Notes under the pieces: model-generated
Told to the model about the DNA's origin: nothing
Databases searched by the model: none
What the model saw: only the letters and a program-made list of their open reading frames with translations
Shown: piece after piece, positions 49,456-57,171 of the stretch
Numbering within the stretch: the first letter of the stretch is position 1
How the letters are laid out: every line of letters begins with the position of its first letter
Translations under genes and position numbers: made by a program
Assembly (NCBI RefSeq): GCF_020991085.1
Contig: NZ_CP087719.1
Span: 3,430,001 to 3,494,000 of the forward strand
DNA: 64,000 nt
Source: Roseomonas sp. OT10
Lineage (GTDB): Bacteria > Pseudomonadota > Alphaproteobacteria > Acetobacterales > Acetobacteraceae
Direction of reading: 5' to 3'

Positions 49456-49827
49456 TCAGGAGAGGGGCGGGGCGCGCGAGTGCCGCGTGCGCGGCGGCGG
49501 CAGGAAGGACAGGGTGGCGACCGCCGCCATGACGGCGGTGCCCGGCTGCTGCACCTCGCGCGGCGCAGGCAGCCCGGCGGGCGCCGGCAGATCGCCGCCA
49601 AGGTTCGGTCCCTGGCAGAGCTGGCAGCAGTCGAGGCCCTGGCCCGGCGCATCCAGCGGCTTGCCGTCCGCGCCCAGCCGGAGGGTCTTCATCCCTTCGG
49701 GCGTGCAGATGACCGCCATGTCGCCCGCGCCGAAGCTGGCCTGGAGATGCGGCCACAATCCGCCGCCCCACTGCAGGACGAGCAGGAGCGCAAGCATCCA
49801 GGTCGCCGGGCGCCGCGGGACGGTCAT
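49456..49827 (-). CDS. DUF2946 family protein
   Basis: 123 residues. MTVPRRPATWMLALLLVLQWGG signal/membrane anchor, then AVICTPEGMKTLRL and GLDCCQLCQGPN, the CTPEG and CCxLC cysteine pattern typical of DUF2946, a small family next to metal (copper, cobalt or iron) uptake genes. C-terminal hydrophobic FLPPPR. 58 bases upstream of the PepSY gene in the same direction, so likely one operon. An ATG 9 codons earlier is possible. Role unproven. Confidence 0.78.
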   Translation of the reverse strand: MTVPRRPATWMLALLLVLQWGGGLWPHLQASFGAGDMAVICTPEGMKTLRLGADGKPLDAPGQGLDCCQLCQGPNLGGDLPAPAGLPAPREVQQPGTAVMAAVATLSFLPPPRTRHSRAPPLS

Positions 49828-49873
49828 TCCAGGGACGGTTACCGTGGCCGGCAAACCTTGTCACCAGGGAAGG

Positions 49874-50899
49874 TCAGCCCGCCGCCGCGGCGAAGGCGCG
49901 CAGCCCCGTCTCCACCGTGGCGCGGTCCAGGTCGCGCAGGATGAAGACGAGGCGGGAGCGGCGGTCGTCCCCCTCGGGCCAGGCGGGCAGGCGTTCCGGC
50001 GTGTGCCAGACATGCTGCACGCCGTGGATCGCCACCGGCCGGTCGTCGTCCGCGAGGTTCAGCAGCCCCTTCACCCGCAGCACGGAATCCCCGCGCGTGG
50101 CGGTCAGCATCTCCAGGAAGGCGGCGATGCCCTGCCAGCGCAGCGGTTCGTCGAAGGTCACGGAGAAGGCGTGGATGCGCGCATCGTGCCGGTTGCGGTC
50201 GTGGTCATGCCGATGGTGGTGATGCCCGTGCCCCGCGCGGTCGCCGGGCCGCGCCTCCTCCGCCAGCCAGGCGGACACCTCCGCGATGCGGCGGCCGGGG
50301 TCGTAGCCGCCGTCGCCTGCCGCGCCGAGCAGCGCCTCCGGCCCCGCCCCCGGCGCCAGGACGGGCGCGCCGGGGTTCAGCGCCCGCAGCCGGTCCAGCA
50401 GCGCGGCATGGTCGGGGGCGAGGTCCGCCTTGGCCAGCACCAGCCGGTCGGCCACGGCCACCTGCTTCACCGCCTCGGGCTGGGCATCCAGCGTCGCCAT
50501 GCCGTTCACCGCATCCACCACCGTCACCACCCCCTCCAGCACGAAGCGGCGCAGCGCGGGCAGCTCGCCCAGCAGGGTCTGGAGGATGGGCGCCGGATCG
50601 GCGAGGCCCGTCGTCTCCACCAGCACGCGGCGGATCGGCCGGTCGCGGGCCGCCAGATCCTCCAGCGCGCGCATCAGGTCGCCGCGCACGGTGCAGCAGA
50701 GGCAGCCGGCGTTCAGCAGCACCGTGTCCTCGTCCAGCCGGCCGACGAGGAGGTGGTCCAGCCCGATCTCGCCGAACTCGTTGATCAGCACGGCGGTGTC
50801 CGCCATGTCCGGGTGCCGCAGCAGCCGGTTCAGCAGGGTGGTCTTGCCGGCGCCGAGGAAGCCGGTCAGCACGGTGACCGGGATGCGGTCCCCCGTCAC
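49874..50899 (-). CDS. COG0523 (CobW/ZigA-type) GTP-dependent metallochaperone
   Basis: 341 residues. P-loop VTVLTGFLGAGKTTLLNRLL near residue 8, metal motif NAGCLCCTVRGDL (CxCC), VVDAVNGM, and GLADPAPILQTL. A His-rich metal-buffer stretch GHGHHHHRHDHDRNRHD sits between the GTPase and C-terminal domains. GTG start overlaps hisI stop. Zur box upstream of hisI and a divergent zur place it in the zinc-scarcity group that delivers zinc to client enzymes. Cobalamin or nitrile-hydratase roles are unlikely from context. Confidence 0.9.
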   Translation of the reverse strand: MTGDRIPVTVLTGFLGAGKTTLLNRLLRHPDMADTAVLINEFGEIGLDHLLVGRLDEDTVLLNAGCLCCTVRGDLMRALEDLAARDRPIRRVLVETTGLADPAPILQTLLGELPALRRFVLEGVVTVVDAVNGMATLDAQPEAVKQVAVADRLVLAKADLAPDHAALLDRLRALNPGAPVLAPGAGPEALLGAAGDGGYDPGRRIAEVSAWLAEEARPGDRAGHGHHHHRHDHDRNRHDARIHAFSVTFDEPLRWQGIAAFLEMLTATRGDSVLRVKGLLNLADDDRPVAIHGVQHVWHTPERLPAWPEGDDRRSRLVFILRDLDRATVETGLRAFAAAAG

Positions 50900-51333
50900 G
50901 GGTGGGCGTGCCCGCCGTAGAGCGCATCCGGATCGGCCAGCGGCTCCGCCAGCGGCACCACCACCCCGTCGCGCAGCCCCCAGGAGAAGCAGGAGCGCCG
51001 GCCGGTGTGGCAGGCGACGCCGAGCTGGTCCACCAGCGCCAGCACTGCATCCCCGTCGCAGTCCAGCCGCAGCTCGCGCAGCCGCTGCACCTGGCCGGAG
51101 GTCTCGCCCTTGCGCCACAGGGCCTTGCGGGAGCGGCTGTAGTAGGTGACCCGGCCGGTGCGCAGCGTCTCCTCCACCGCCTCGCGGTTCATCCAGGCGA
51201 GCATCAGCACCTCGCCCGTGTCGTGCTGCTGCGCCACCACCGCGACCAGCCCGTTCGCGTCGAAGCGCAAGGCGTCGGCGAAGCGGGCGACGGCATCCGG
51301 GGTCGGTGCCAGGGTCGGTGTGGGATCGGCCAT
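50896..51333 (-). CDS. hisI: Phosphoribosyl-AMP cyclohydrolase, zinc-regulated copy
   Basis: Opens the adenine ring of PR-AMP in histidine synthesis; a zinc enzyme. 145 residues with MLAWMNREAVEETLRTGRVTYYSRSR, LWRKGETSG and LRLDCDGDAVLALVDQLGVACHTGRRSCF, quoted in pieces: the Asp-x-Asp-x-Asp magnesium site and all three zinc cysteines are kept. Zur box only 2 bases upstream of the ATG with TATAGT inside it. Next to a metallochaperone rather than other his genes, so it may be an extra copy used under zinc limitation, or the sole one. Confidence 0.93.
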   Translation of the reverse strand: MADPTPTLAPTPDAVARFADALRFDANGLVAVVAQQHDTGEVLMLAWMNREAVEETLRTGRVTYYSRSRKALWRKGETSGQVQRLRELRLDCDGDAVLALVDQLGVACHTGRRSCFSWGLRDGVVVPLAEPLADPDALYGGHAHP

Positions 51334-51335
51334 GC

Positions 51336-51348
51336 GTTACTATATAAC
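51336..51348. promoter_or_regulatory. Zur box between hisI and zur
   Basis: GTTACTATATAAC, 11 of 13 matches to the GTTATAnTATAAC core of proteobacterial Zur sites. It contains -10-like elements for both directions (TATATA toward zur, TATAGT toward hisI), so one bound dimer could shut both. Confidence 0.75.
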
Positions 51349-51381
51349 GACCGAACCGGCAGGGCGGGAGAGGCGGGGGCG

Positions 51382-51843
51382 ATGGCGGCAGCGACGGGCG
51401 AGGCGGCCCTGGACCGGGCGGCGGCGGCCTGCGAGGCGCGGGGGGCGCAGCTCACCCCCCTGCGGCGGCAGGTGCTGGCCCTGGTGCTGGCGGCGGAGCA
51501 GCCGATCGGCGCCTATGCCCTGCTCGACCGGCTGAAGGCGGAGCGCCCCGGCGCCGCGCCGCCCACGGTGTACCGCGCGCTGGACTTCCTGCTGGAGCAG
51601 GGCTTCATCCACAAGGTCGAGCGGCTGAACGCCTATGTCGGCTGCGTCGAGGCAGACCACGGCCATGGCCACGACCACCCGCACCAGTTCCTGATCTGCG
51701 GCCGCTGCGGCACGACGCGGGAGATGGCGGACGAGGCGGTGACCCGCGCCGTGGCCGCCGCCGCCGCCCGCGCCGGCTTCCGCCCGGCGCATGCGACGGT
51801 GGAGGTGGAGGGGCTCTGCGCGCGCTGCGCCGAGGCGGCCTGA
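51382..51843 (+). CDS. zur: Zinc uptake regulator Zur (Fur family)
   Basis: 153 residues. Winged helix (LTPLRRQVLALVLAAEQPIGAYALLDRL, PPTVYRALDFLLEQGFIHKVE), then metal ligands in EADHGHGHDHPHQFLICGRCG and CARCAE: structural zinc Cys pairs CxxC and CxxC and the regulatory His cluster. Its place divergent from hisI/COG0523 with a Zur box points to Zur over Fur. Probably represses itself and the opposite operon when zinc is sufficient. Confidence 0.92.
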   Translation: MAAATGEAALDRAAAACEARGAQLTPLRRQVLALVLAAEQPIGAYALLDRLKAERPGAAPPTVYRALDFLLEQGFIHKVERLNAYVGCVEADHGHGHDHPHQFLICGRCGTTREMADEAVTRAVAAAAARAGFRPAHATVEVEGLCARCAEAA

Positions 51844-51856
51844 ACGCGGCCAGGCG

Positions 51857-52456
51857 TCAGCGCAGGGCTGCCACGAGGCCCGGCTTGCCCAGCACCTCGT
51901 CGATCGCCTGGGTCATCGCCCGCTGCACCACCTCGCGCATGTCGTCGGTGGAGGCGAAGACGCCGACGGAGAGGGACAGCACGCTGCCGTCCACCACGGT
52001 CGCGCGGCCGGTCTCGCTCCACAGCGTGGCGCCGCCGGCGGCATCGGTCAGGGTGACGCGGAACTCGGCCGTGGCCTCGCGGCGGAGGTACTGGTTGCCG
52101 CTGAGCTGCTCGATGACCACGGCGAGGCGGTAGCGCGGCGCGCCCGCCGCCAGCAGCCTGCGCGCGGCCAGCGCGTCGGCGAAGGCCTTCGCCACCACCT
52201 CGCGCACCGGCTGCCCGGCATCGAGGCGCTTGACGGGGTTGCCGTAGCCACCCCGGATGGTGGCGATCCAGGCCGGGTCCTCGCGCCCGCCCTCGCGGTT
52301 GTCGGTCACGCTGCCCACGGCGACGACGGGGCGCGCGCCTGCGACGGGAGCGGGGACTGCCGTGGGCGCGTAGGGCAGGGCGACCTGGGTGGTGCCGCAG
52401 GCGGCGAGCAGCCCGGCCAGCAAGAGCGGCAGGAGGCGACGCAGGGTGGCGGTCAT
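51857..52456 (-). CDS. YajG-like lipoprotein
   Basis: 199 residues. MTATLRRLLPLLLAGLLAAC gives a lipobox with Cys20. The mature protein resembles the YajG/curli-assembly-like fold: [46 protein letters not shown] and VFASTDDMREVVQRAMTQAI. Lacks enzymatic motifs. Convergent with zur, 13 bases apart. Function unknown; naming by general pattern only. Confidence 0.7.
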   Translation of the reverse strand: MTATLRRLLPLLLAGLLAACGTTQVALPYAPTAVPAPVAGARPVVAVGSVTDNREGGREDPAWIATIRGGYGNPVKRLDAGQPVREVVAKAFADALAARRLLAAGAPRYRLAVVIEQLSGNQYLRREATAEFRVTLTDAAGGATLWSETGRATVVDGSVLSLSVGVFASTDDMREVVQRAMTQAIDEVLGKPGLVAALR

Positions 52457-52614
52457 CGGTGGCGGATCGATCCGGTTGGGGGGAGCTGCCGGACCCGCCG
52501 GCCGCTCCGGGCCCGCGCTCCTACCGGCCGCGCCGGATCGTGACACCCTCCGAACGGATGCAGCCGGATGGAGGGGCTGCGCCGCCGCGGCCGGAGCGCG
52601 GCGGCGCGGAGCGG

Positions 52615-53817
52615 TCAGCCCGGCAGCGTCGCCAGCGCCGCCTTCAGGTCGGCGATGATGTCCGCCGGGTCCTCCAGCCCGATATGCAGGCGGAAGGCCG
52701 GGCCGCCCAGGTCGGGGCTGGTGGCGGTGCGGCTGATGAAGCCCGTGGTCGGCAGCGCCAGGCTCTCGTAGCCGCCCCAGGAGGCGCCGATGCCGAACAG
52801 CTTCAGCCCGTCGATGGCGGCGAACATCTGCGCCTCCGTCACGCCCGGCCGCAGCACCACGCCGAACAGGCTGCACGCGCCGGTGAAGTCACGCCGGAAC
52901 AGCGCGTGCTGCGGATGCGACGGCAGGGCGGGGTGCAACACGCGCTGCACCTGCGGCTGCCGCTCCAGCCAGGACGCCACTTGCAACGCGTTGGCCGATT
53001 GCTGCTTCAGCCGCACGGGCATGGTGCGCGCGCCGCGCAGCGCCAGCCAGCAATCGTCCGGGCTGGCGTAATGCCCCATCGCCGCGCCGACGGAGCGGAC
53101 GATGTGCCAGTCCGTCTCGTCGTTCACCGTGACGCTGCCCAGCAGCACGTCGGAATGCCCGACCACGTATTTGGTCAGCGCCTGGATGGACACGTCCACC
53201 CCGTGCTGGAACGGCTGGAAGTGGTGGATGCCCCAGGTGTTGTCCATCAGCACCTTCGCGCCCGCGGCATGCGCGGCGCGGGCGATGGCGGGGACGTCCT
53301 GCACCTCGAAGGTGTGCGAGCCCGGGCTCTCGGTGAAGACGACCTTCGTGTTCGGGCGGATCAGCGCGGTCGTGCCCGCCTCGTCCACCAGCGGGTCGTA
53401 GAAGGTCGTCTCGATGCCCCAGCCGCGCAGCATCCCCTCGGCCAGGCCGCGCGCGGGGCCGTAGACGCTGTCGGGCATCAGCATGTGGTCGCCCGTCTTG
53501 AGATAGGCCAGCAGCGGCACGGCGATGGCGGCGAGGCCGGTGCCCACGATCATCGCGTGGCTGCCGCCCTCGATCTCGGCAACCACGTCCTCCAGCGCGT
53601 AGTGGGTGGGACCACCGGCGGTGCCGTAGGTCATCACCTGCTCGAAGCGGTGCTTCGCCAGCTCCCGCCGCGCCTCGCAGGAGGGGTACAGCACCGTCGA
53701 GCCGCGATGCACCCCCGTGTTGACGAAGCCATGCGTCCGCACCGAGGGGCGGCCCGCATGCGACATGCGGGTGGAGAAGCCCATCGTGGTGCTGGGCGGA
53801 TGGCGGTCGTCGGGCAT
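52615..53817 (-). CDS. metC: Cystathionine beta-lyase
   Basis: PLP enzyme cleaving cystathionine to homocysteine, pyruvate and ammonia. 400 residues. YPSCEARRELAKHRFEQVMTYG, STSGLAAIAVPLLA-like VGTGLAAIAVPLLAYL, DNTWGIHHFQPFQHGVDV, and SIQALTKYVVGHSDVLLGSV with the PLP-binding Lys. Family pattern of MetC/PatB rather than MetB. Its start shares one base with the sulfurtransferase stop (TGATG), the last of a four-gene coupled operon. Confidence 0.92.
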   Translation of the reverse strand: MPDDRHPPSTTMGFSTRMSHAGRPSVRTHGFVNTGVHRGSTVLYPSCEARRELAKHRFEQVMTYGTAGGPTHYALEDVVAEIEGGSHAMIVGTGLAAIAVPLLAYLKTGDHMLMPDSVYGPARGLAEGMLRGWGIETTFYDPLVDEAGTTALIRPNTKVVFTESPGSHTFEVQDVPAIARAAHAAGAKVLMDNTWGIHHFQPFQHGVDVSIQALTKYVVGHSDVLLGSVTVNDETDWHIVRSVGAAMGHYASPDDCWLALRGARTMPVRLKQQSANALQVASWLERQPQVQRVLHPALPSHPQHALFRRDFTGACSLFGVVLRPGVTEAQMFAAIDGLKLFGIGASWGGYESLALPTTGFISRTATSPDLGGPAFRLHIGLEDPADIIADLKAALATLPG

Positions 53818-54665
53818 CAGGAAACCTTCGGGGTCTCGGGCCGGGCGGCCCATTCGGTCCAGGAGCCGTCATAGACGGCGGCCTCGGGCAGGCCGGCGCG
53901 CTCCAGCCCCAGCGCGAGCACGCAGGCGGTGACGCCCGTGCCGCAGCTGGTGATGACGGGGCGCTCGCCATCCACCCCGGCGGCGGCGAAGATCTCGCGC
54001 AGCCGCTCGGGCGGCAGGTAGCCGCCGTCGGGGCCCATCAGCTCCGTCGCCGGCACGTTGGCGGCGCCGGGCATGTGGCCCGAGGGCAGGCCCGGGCGCG
54101 GCTCCGGCGCGGTGCCGTCGAAGCGGCCGCGGGCGCGGGCGTCGAGGATCAGCGCCTCGCCGCCGCCCTGACGGACGACGCGCTTCACGTCGCCGATGCC
54201 CACCATCCGGTGCGCGCGCAGGTCGGGGACGAAGCTGGCGGGGGTGGGGGCGGGGGGCTCGCCGCTCTCGACGCGCAGCCCCTCCGCCTGCCACTTCGGC
54301 AGGCCGCCATCCAGCACGGCGACGTCATCGTGGCCGAACAGCTTGAACAGCCACCAGCCGCGCGGCGCGCGGGTCGTGCCCGTCTGGTCGTAGAAGACGA
54401 TGCGCGAGGCGTTGGAGATGCCCATCGCGCCGACCAGCTTCGCGAAGCGCCCGGCCGTGGGCGCCATGTGCGGCAGGTCCGTGTCCTGGTCCGCGACGGC
54501 GTTGATGTCGAAGTAGCGCGCGCCGGGGATGTGGCCGCGGGCGAACTCCTCCGCGCCGTTCTTCTTCTCCGTCGGCAGGTAGTAGGTGGCGTCGAGCACC
54601 ACGAGGTCCGGCGCGCCCAGGCTGCCGGCCAGCCATTCCGTGGAAACCAGCGGTCCCATGCTCAT
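53817..54665 (-). CDS. sseA: 3-mercaptopyruvate sulfurtransferase
   Basis: Two rhodanese domains, 282 residues. N-terminal domain (DATYYLPTEKKNGAEEFARG, HIPGARYFDIN) and C-terminal domain (DARARGRFDGTAPEPRPGLPSGHMPGAANVP pieces) ending in the active Cys loop ITSCGTGVTACVLALGL; CGTGVTA matches the mercaptopyruvate rather than thiosulfate (CRKGVTA) type. Overlaps the alanyl-tRNA editing gene by ATGA. With MetC in the same operon it suggests coordinated sulfur amino-acid turnover. Confidence 0.93.
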   Translation of the reverse strand: MSMGPLVSTEWLAGSLGAPDLVVLDATYYLPTEKKNGAEEFARGHIPGARYFDINAVADQDTDLPHMAPTAGRFAKLVGAMGISNASRIVFYDQTGTTRAPRGWWLFKLFGHDDVAVLDGGLPKWQAEGLRVESGEPPAPTPASFVPDLRAHRMVGIGDVKRVVRQGGGEALILDARARGRFDGTAPEPRPGLPSGHMPGAANVPATELMGPDGGYLPPERLREIFAAAGVDGERPVITSCGTGVTACVLALGLERAGLPEAAVYDGSWTEWAARPETPKVS

Positions 54666-55387
54666 CCCTGTCCCTCCGCCAGCACGAGGTAGACGCGCCG
54701 GTTCTGCTTGCCCTTGCTTTCGAGCTTCGTGACCTCGATGCGCCCGATCTCGCCCGTGGCGCGCACATGCGTGCCGCCGCAGGGCTGGAGGTCGACCGGC
54801 GCCTCCTCCGGCCCGATGCGGACCAGCCGCACCTGCCCCGTCCCGCGCGGCGGCTGCACCGAGAGGGTGCGGACCAGGCCGGGATTGGCGTCCAGCTCCG
54901 ATTCGTCCACCCAGCGCTCGCCCACCGCGTGGTTGCCGGCGGCGAGGGCGTTGAGCTGCTCCGTCAACCATTCCTTGGTCGGCGGCTCCGGCATGTTGAA
55001 GTCCAGCCGCGAGCGGTCGGCGCCTATCTGCCCACCGGTCACGCCGATGCCGGGCATCACGCTGCACAGCAGGTGCAGCGCCGTGTGCATCCGCATGTGC
55101 CGGTGCCGGCGTTCCCAGTCGAGCGTCGCCGTCACCGCCGCGCCCACGGGCGGCAGCGGCGAGTCCGGCGCCAGCACGTGCAGCGCGGCGCCGTCGGGTC
55201 CCTTCACCGCCTCCGTGACGATCGCCTCGCCGCCCTCCCAGCGCAGCGTCCCGGCATCGCCCGGCTGGCCGCCGGCGCGCGGGTAGAAGACGCTGCGGTC
55301 GAGCACCACGCCCTCCGGCCCGGCGGCGAGCACGGTCGCCGTGCAGTCGCGCGCATAGGCGTCGTCGCGGAACAGGGCACCGCTCAT
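54662..55387 (-). CDS. alaX: Alanyl-tRNA editing protein AlaX (AlaX-M type)
   Basis: Hydrolyses Ser- or Gly-mischarged tRNA-Ala in trans. 241 residues from MSGALFRDDAY. FYPRAGGQPGDAGTL, the HxxxH zinc site in RMHTALHLLC, and the second site LQPCGGTHVRATGEIG are diagnostic; the full N-terminal part makes it the AlaX-M (two-domain) class. ATGA overlaps at both ends with NUDIX and sseA genes. Alternative start 8 codons earlier is inside the NUDIX gene. Confidence 0.92.
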   Translation of the reverse strand: MSGALFRDDAYARDCTATVLAAGPEGVVLDRSVFYPRAGGQPGDAGTLRWEGGEAIVTEAVKGPDGAALHVLAPDSPLPPVGAAVTATLDWERRHRHMRMHTALHLLCSVMPGIGVTGGQIGADRSRLDFNMPEPPTKEWLTEQLNALAAGNHAVGERWVDESELDANPGLVRTLSVQPPRGTGQVRLVRIGPEEAPVDLQPCGGTHVRATGEIGRIEVTKLESKGKQNRRVYLVLAEGQG

Positions 55388-56124
55388 GCCTGCCACTCCC
55401 CCGCCTGCCATTCGGGGCGCAGCCGCTCGCGATGCGCCTGCAACCAGAGCAGCCCGAGCGCAGCGGGGGCGCCGAAGATCCGTCCGTCCGCGACCATCGC
55501 CAGCGCCTCCTCCAACGGGACCACCACCACCTGCGTCTCCTCGTGCTCGCTGTCCAGCCCGGCCGAGGCCCCCTCGCCCAGCGTCTCCAGCCGTACCCGC
55601 GCGAGGTGGTAGTGCAGCACCTCGTCGCAGCCGCCCGGCATCAGCAGCCAGCGTCCCATCGGCACCAGCCGGTCGGCCGACAGCCCCGTCTCCTCCGCCA
55701 GCTCGCGCCGGGCCGCCTCCTCCCGCGGCTCATCCCCGTCCAGCAGGCCGGCGGGGAACTCCGTCTGGATCGGCTCGCCCCCCGCCGCCAGGGCGGCGAG
55801 GCGGAACTGCCGGATCAGCGCCACCCGGTCGTGCCAGGGGTCCCAGGGCAGGATCAGCACCCCGCCCCTGCCCCGCCGCCACAGCTCCCAGGTCAGCTCG
55901 CCGGAGAGCGCCCCGTCGCGCCGCGTGTAGCGGAAGCGCACCTGTTGCAGCGCGAAGCGCCCGGCATGGACCGTCGCCTCCTCCTCCGGGTGGTAGAGCG
56001 GGTGGGTGGGCAGCGGACGGGCATCGGGATGCGCCGGGCCGGGGCGCGGCAGGGCAGGCGGGGCGGAACCGGCATCCGCGGGCGGCGTCCCCGCATCGCC
56101 GGGGGCAGGCGGTCTGGCCTTCAT
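55384..56124 (-). CDS. NUDIX hydrolase, ADP-ribose pyrophosphatase type
   Basis: 246 residues. NUDIX box GLLDGDEPREEAARRELAEETGL matches Gx5Ex7REUxEExGU (shown as GLLDGDE and RELAEETG). RFALQQVRFRYTRRDG and ALIRQFRLAALAAGGEPIQTEFPAG precede it, fitting NudF-like ADP-sugar diphosphatases. The first 45 residues are Pro/Ala/Asp-rich and unusual, so a later start may be true. First gene of the NUDIX-alaX-sseA-metC operon, divergent from the EamA exporter 39 bases away. Confidence 0.87.
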   Translation of the reverse strand: MKARPPAPGDAGTPPADAGSAPPALPRPGPAHPDARPLPTHPLYHPEEEATVHAGRFALQQVRFRYTRRDGALSGELTWELWRRGRGGVLILPWDPWHDRVALIRQFRLAALAAGGEPIQTEFPAGLLDGDEPREEAARRELAEETGLSADRLVPMGRWLLMPGGCDEVLHYHLARVRLETLGEGASAGLDSEHEETQVVVVPLEEALAMVADGRIFGAPAALGLLWLQAHRERLRPEWQAGEWQA

Positions 56125-56163
56125 GCGGCGCGGACCCTACCCTTGCCCCGAAACGCCGTCCAC

Positions 56164-57084
56164 ATGACCCCCGACACACCCCCCTCCCCCACCGGGGCGC
56201 TGCGCGACGCGCGCCGCCGCGCCATCCTCTGCGTCCTCGGCTCCGCCCTGGCCTTCGCCCTGGCGGCGGCGGCGATCAAGGCGCTGGGCGGCACCATCCC
56301 CGTGGCGGAGGTGATCGTCTTCCGCAACCTGCTGGCCCTGCCGCTGCTGCTGCCGATGGGGCTGGCGCAGGGGGGCGGCTGGCAGGTCTTCCGCACGCGC
56401 GACCCCTGGGGCCATGCGCAGCGCTGCGCCTGGGGCCTGCTGGGCATGTGGGGCAGCTTCTACGGCTATGCCCACCTGCCGCTGGCGACGGTGACGGCGC
56501 TGAACTTCACCATGCCCTTCTTCCTCACCGCCCTGTCCATCCCCCTGCTGGGCGAGACGGTGGGGCCGCGCCGCCTGGCCGCCGTGGTGGCGGGCTTCCT
56601 GGGCGTGGTGCTGGTGATGCGGCCCTGGAGCGGCGCGCAGGAGGCCATCGACCTCGTGGCCGCCGGCTGGGTGCTGGCGGCGGCCTTCGGCTGGGCCATG
56701 GCGATGATCTCGATCCGCCGCATGGGCGAGCGTGGCGAGCCCGGGGTGACGATCGTGCTGTGGTTCGCGGTGGGCGCCTTCGCCGTCTCGCTGCTGGCGG
56801 CGATCCCCGTCTGGGTCTGGCCCTCGCCGCAGGAATGGGCGCTGCTGCTCTTCGTCGGGCTGATCTCGGCCGTGGCGCAGCTGATGATGACGGCGGCCTA
56901 TCGCAGCGGCGAGACGACGCTGATCGCGCCCTTCGAGTACTCCGCCATCCTCTGGACCACCGGGCTGGGCGCGATCCTGTGGTCAGAGCTGCCGGATGGC
57001 TGGGATGCCGCGGGCATCGCCGTCCTGGTCGGCTCGGGGCTCTATATCTGGTGGCGGGAGGTCCGGCTGGGGGTCAGGCGCTGA
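56164..57084 (+). CDS. EamA/DMT family transporter
   Basis: 306 residues with ten predicted membrane helices in two EamA repeats (about 18-148 and 160-300): AILCVLGSALAFALAAAAIKALGG, YAHLPLATVTALNFTMPFFLTALSIPLLGE and EYSAILWTTGLGAILWSELPDGW with the terminal pattern LIVGSGLYIWWRE. Family members export amino acids or metabolites such as S-adenosylmethionine; substrate unknown. Starts opposite the NUDIX operon and ends 86 bases before the GntR gene. Confidence 0.9.
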   Translation: MTPDTPPSPTGALRDARRRAILCVLGSALAFALAAAAIKALGGTIPVAEVIVFRNLLALPLLLPMGLAQGGGWQVFRTRDPWGHAQRCAWGLLGMWGSFYGYAHLPLATVTALNFTMPFFLTALSIPLLGETVGPRRLAAVVAGFLGVVLVMRPWSGAQEAIDLVAAGWVLAAAFGWAMAMISIRRMGERGEPGVTIVLWFAVGAFAVSLLAAIPVWVWPSPQEWALLLFVGLISAVAQLMMTAAYRSGETTLIAPFEYSAILWTTGLGAILWSELPDGWDAAGIAVLVGSGLYIWWREVRLGVRR

Positions 57085-57098
57085 GGCCGAGGCCGGCG

Positions 57099-57171
57099 AT
57101 GCATGCAAAGAAGACCTTAGAAGTCTAATTGCCCCTGGGCAGGCGGTAGCAGGTTGCGTATCATGCATGCA
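57099..57171. promoter_or_regulatory. Candidate GntR operator region
   Basis: Two copies of the palindromic 9-mer ATGCATGCA (57099-57107 and 57163-57171, the latter covering the gntR start) flank a palindrome TTAGA-AG-TCTAA (57117-57128). Arrangement suits autoregulation by a FadR-type dimer. Confidence 0.5.

Noticed and set aside
51185-51194. CGGTTCATCC inside hisI, like the CRISPR repeat edge
   Set aside because: Only 10 bases match and it is a normal coding stretch; chance.
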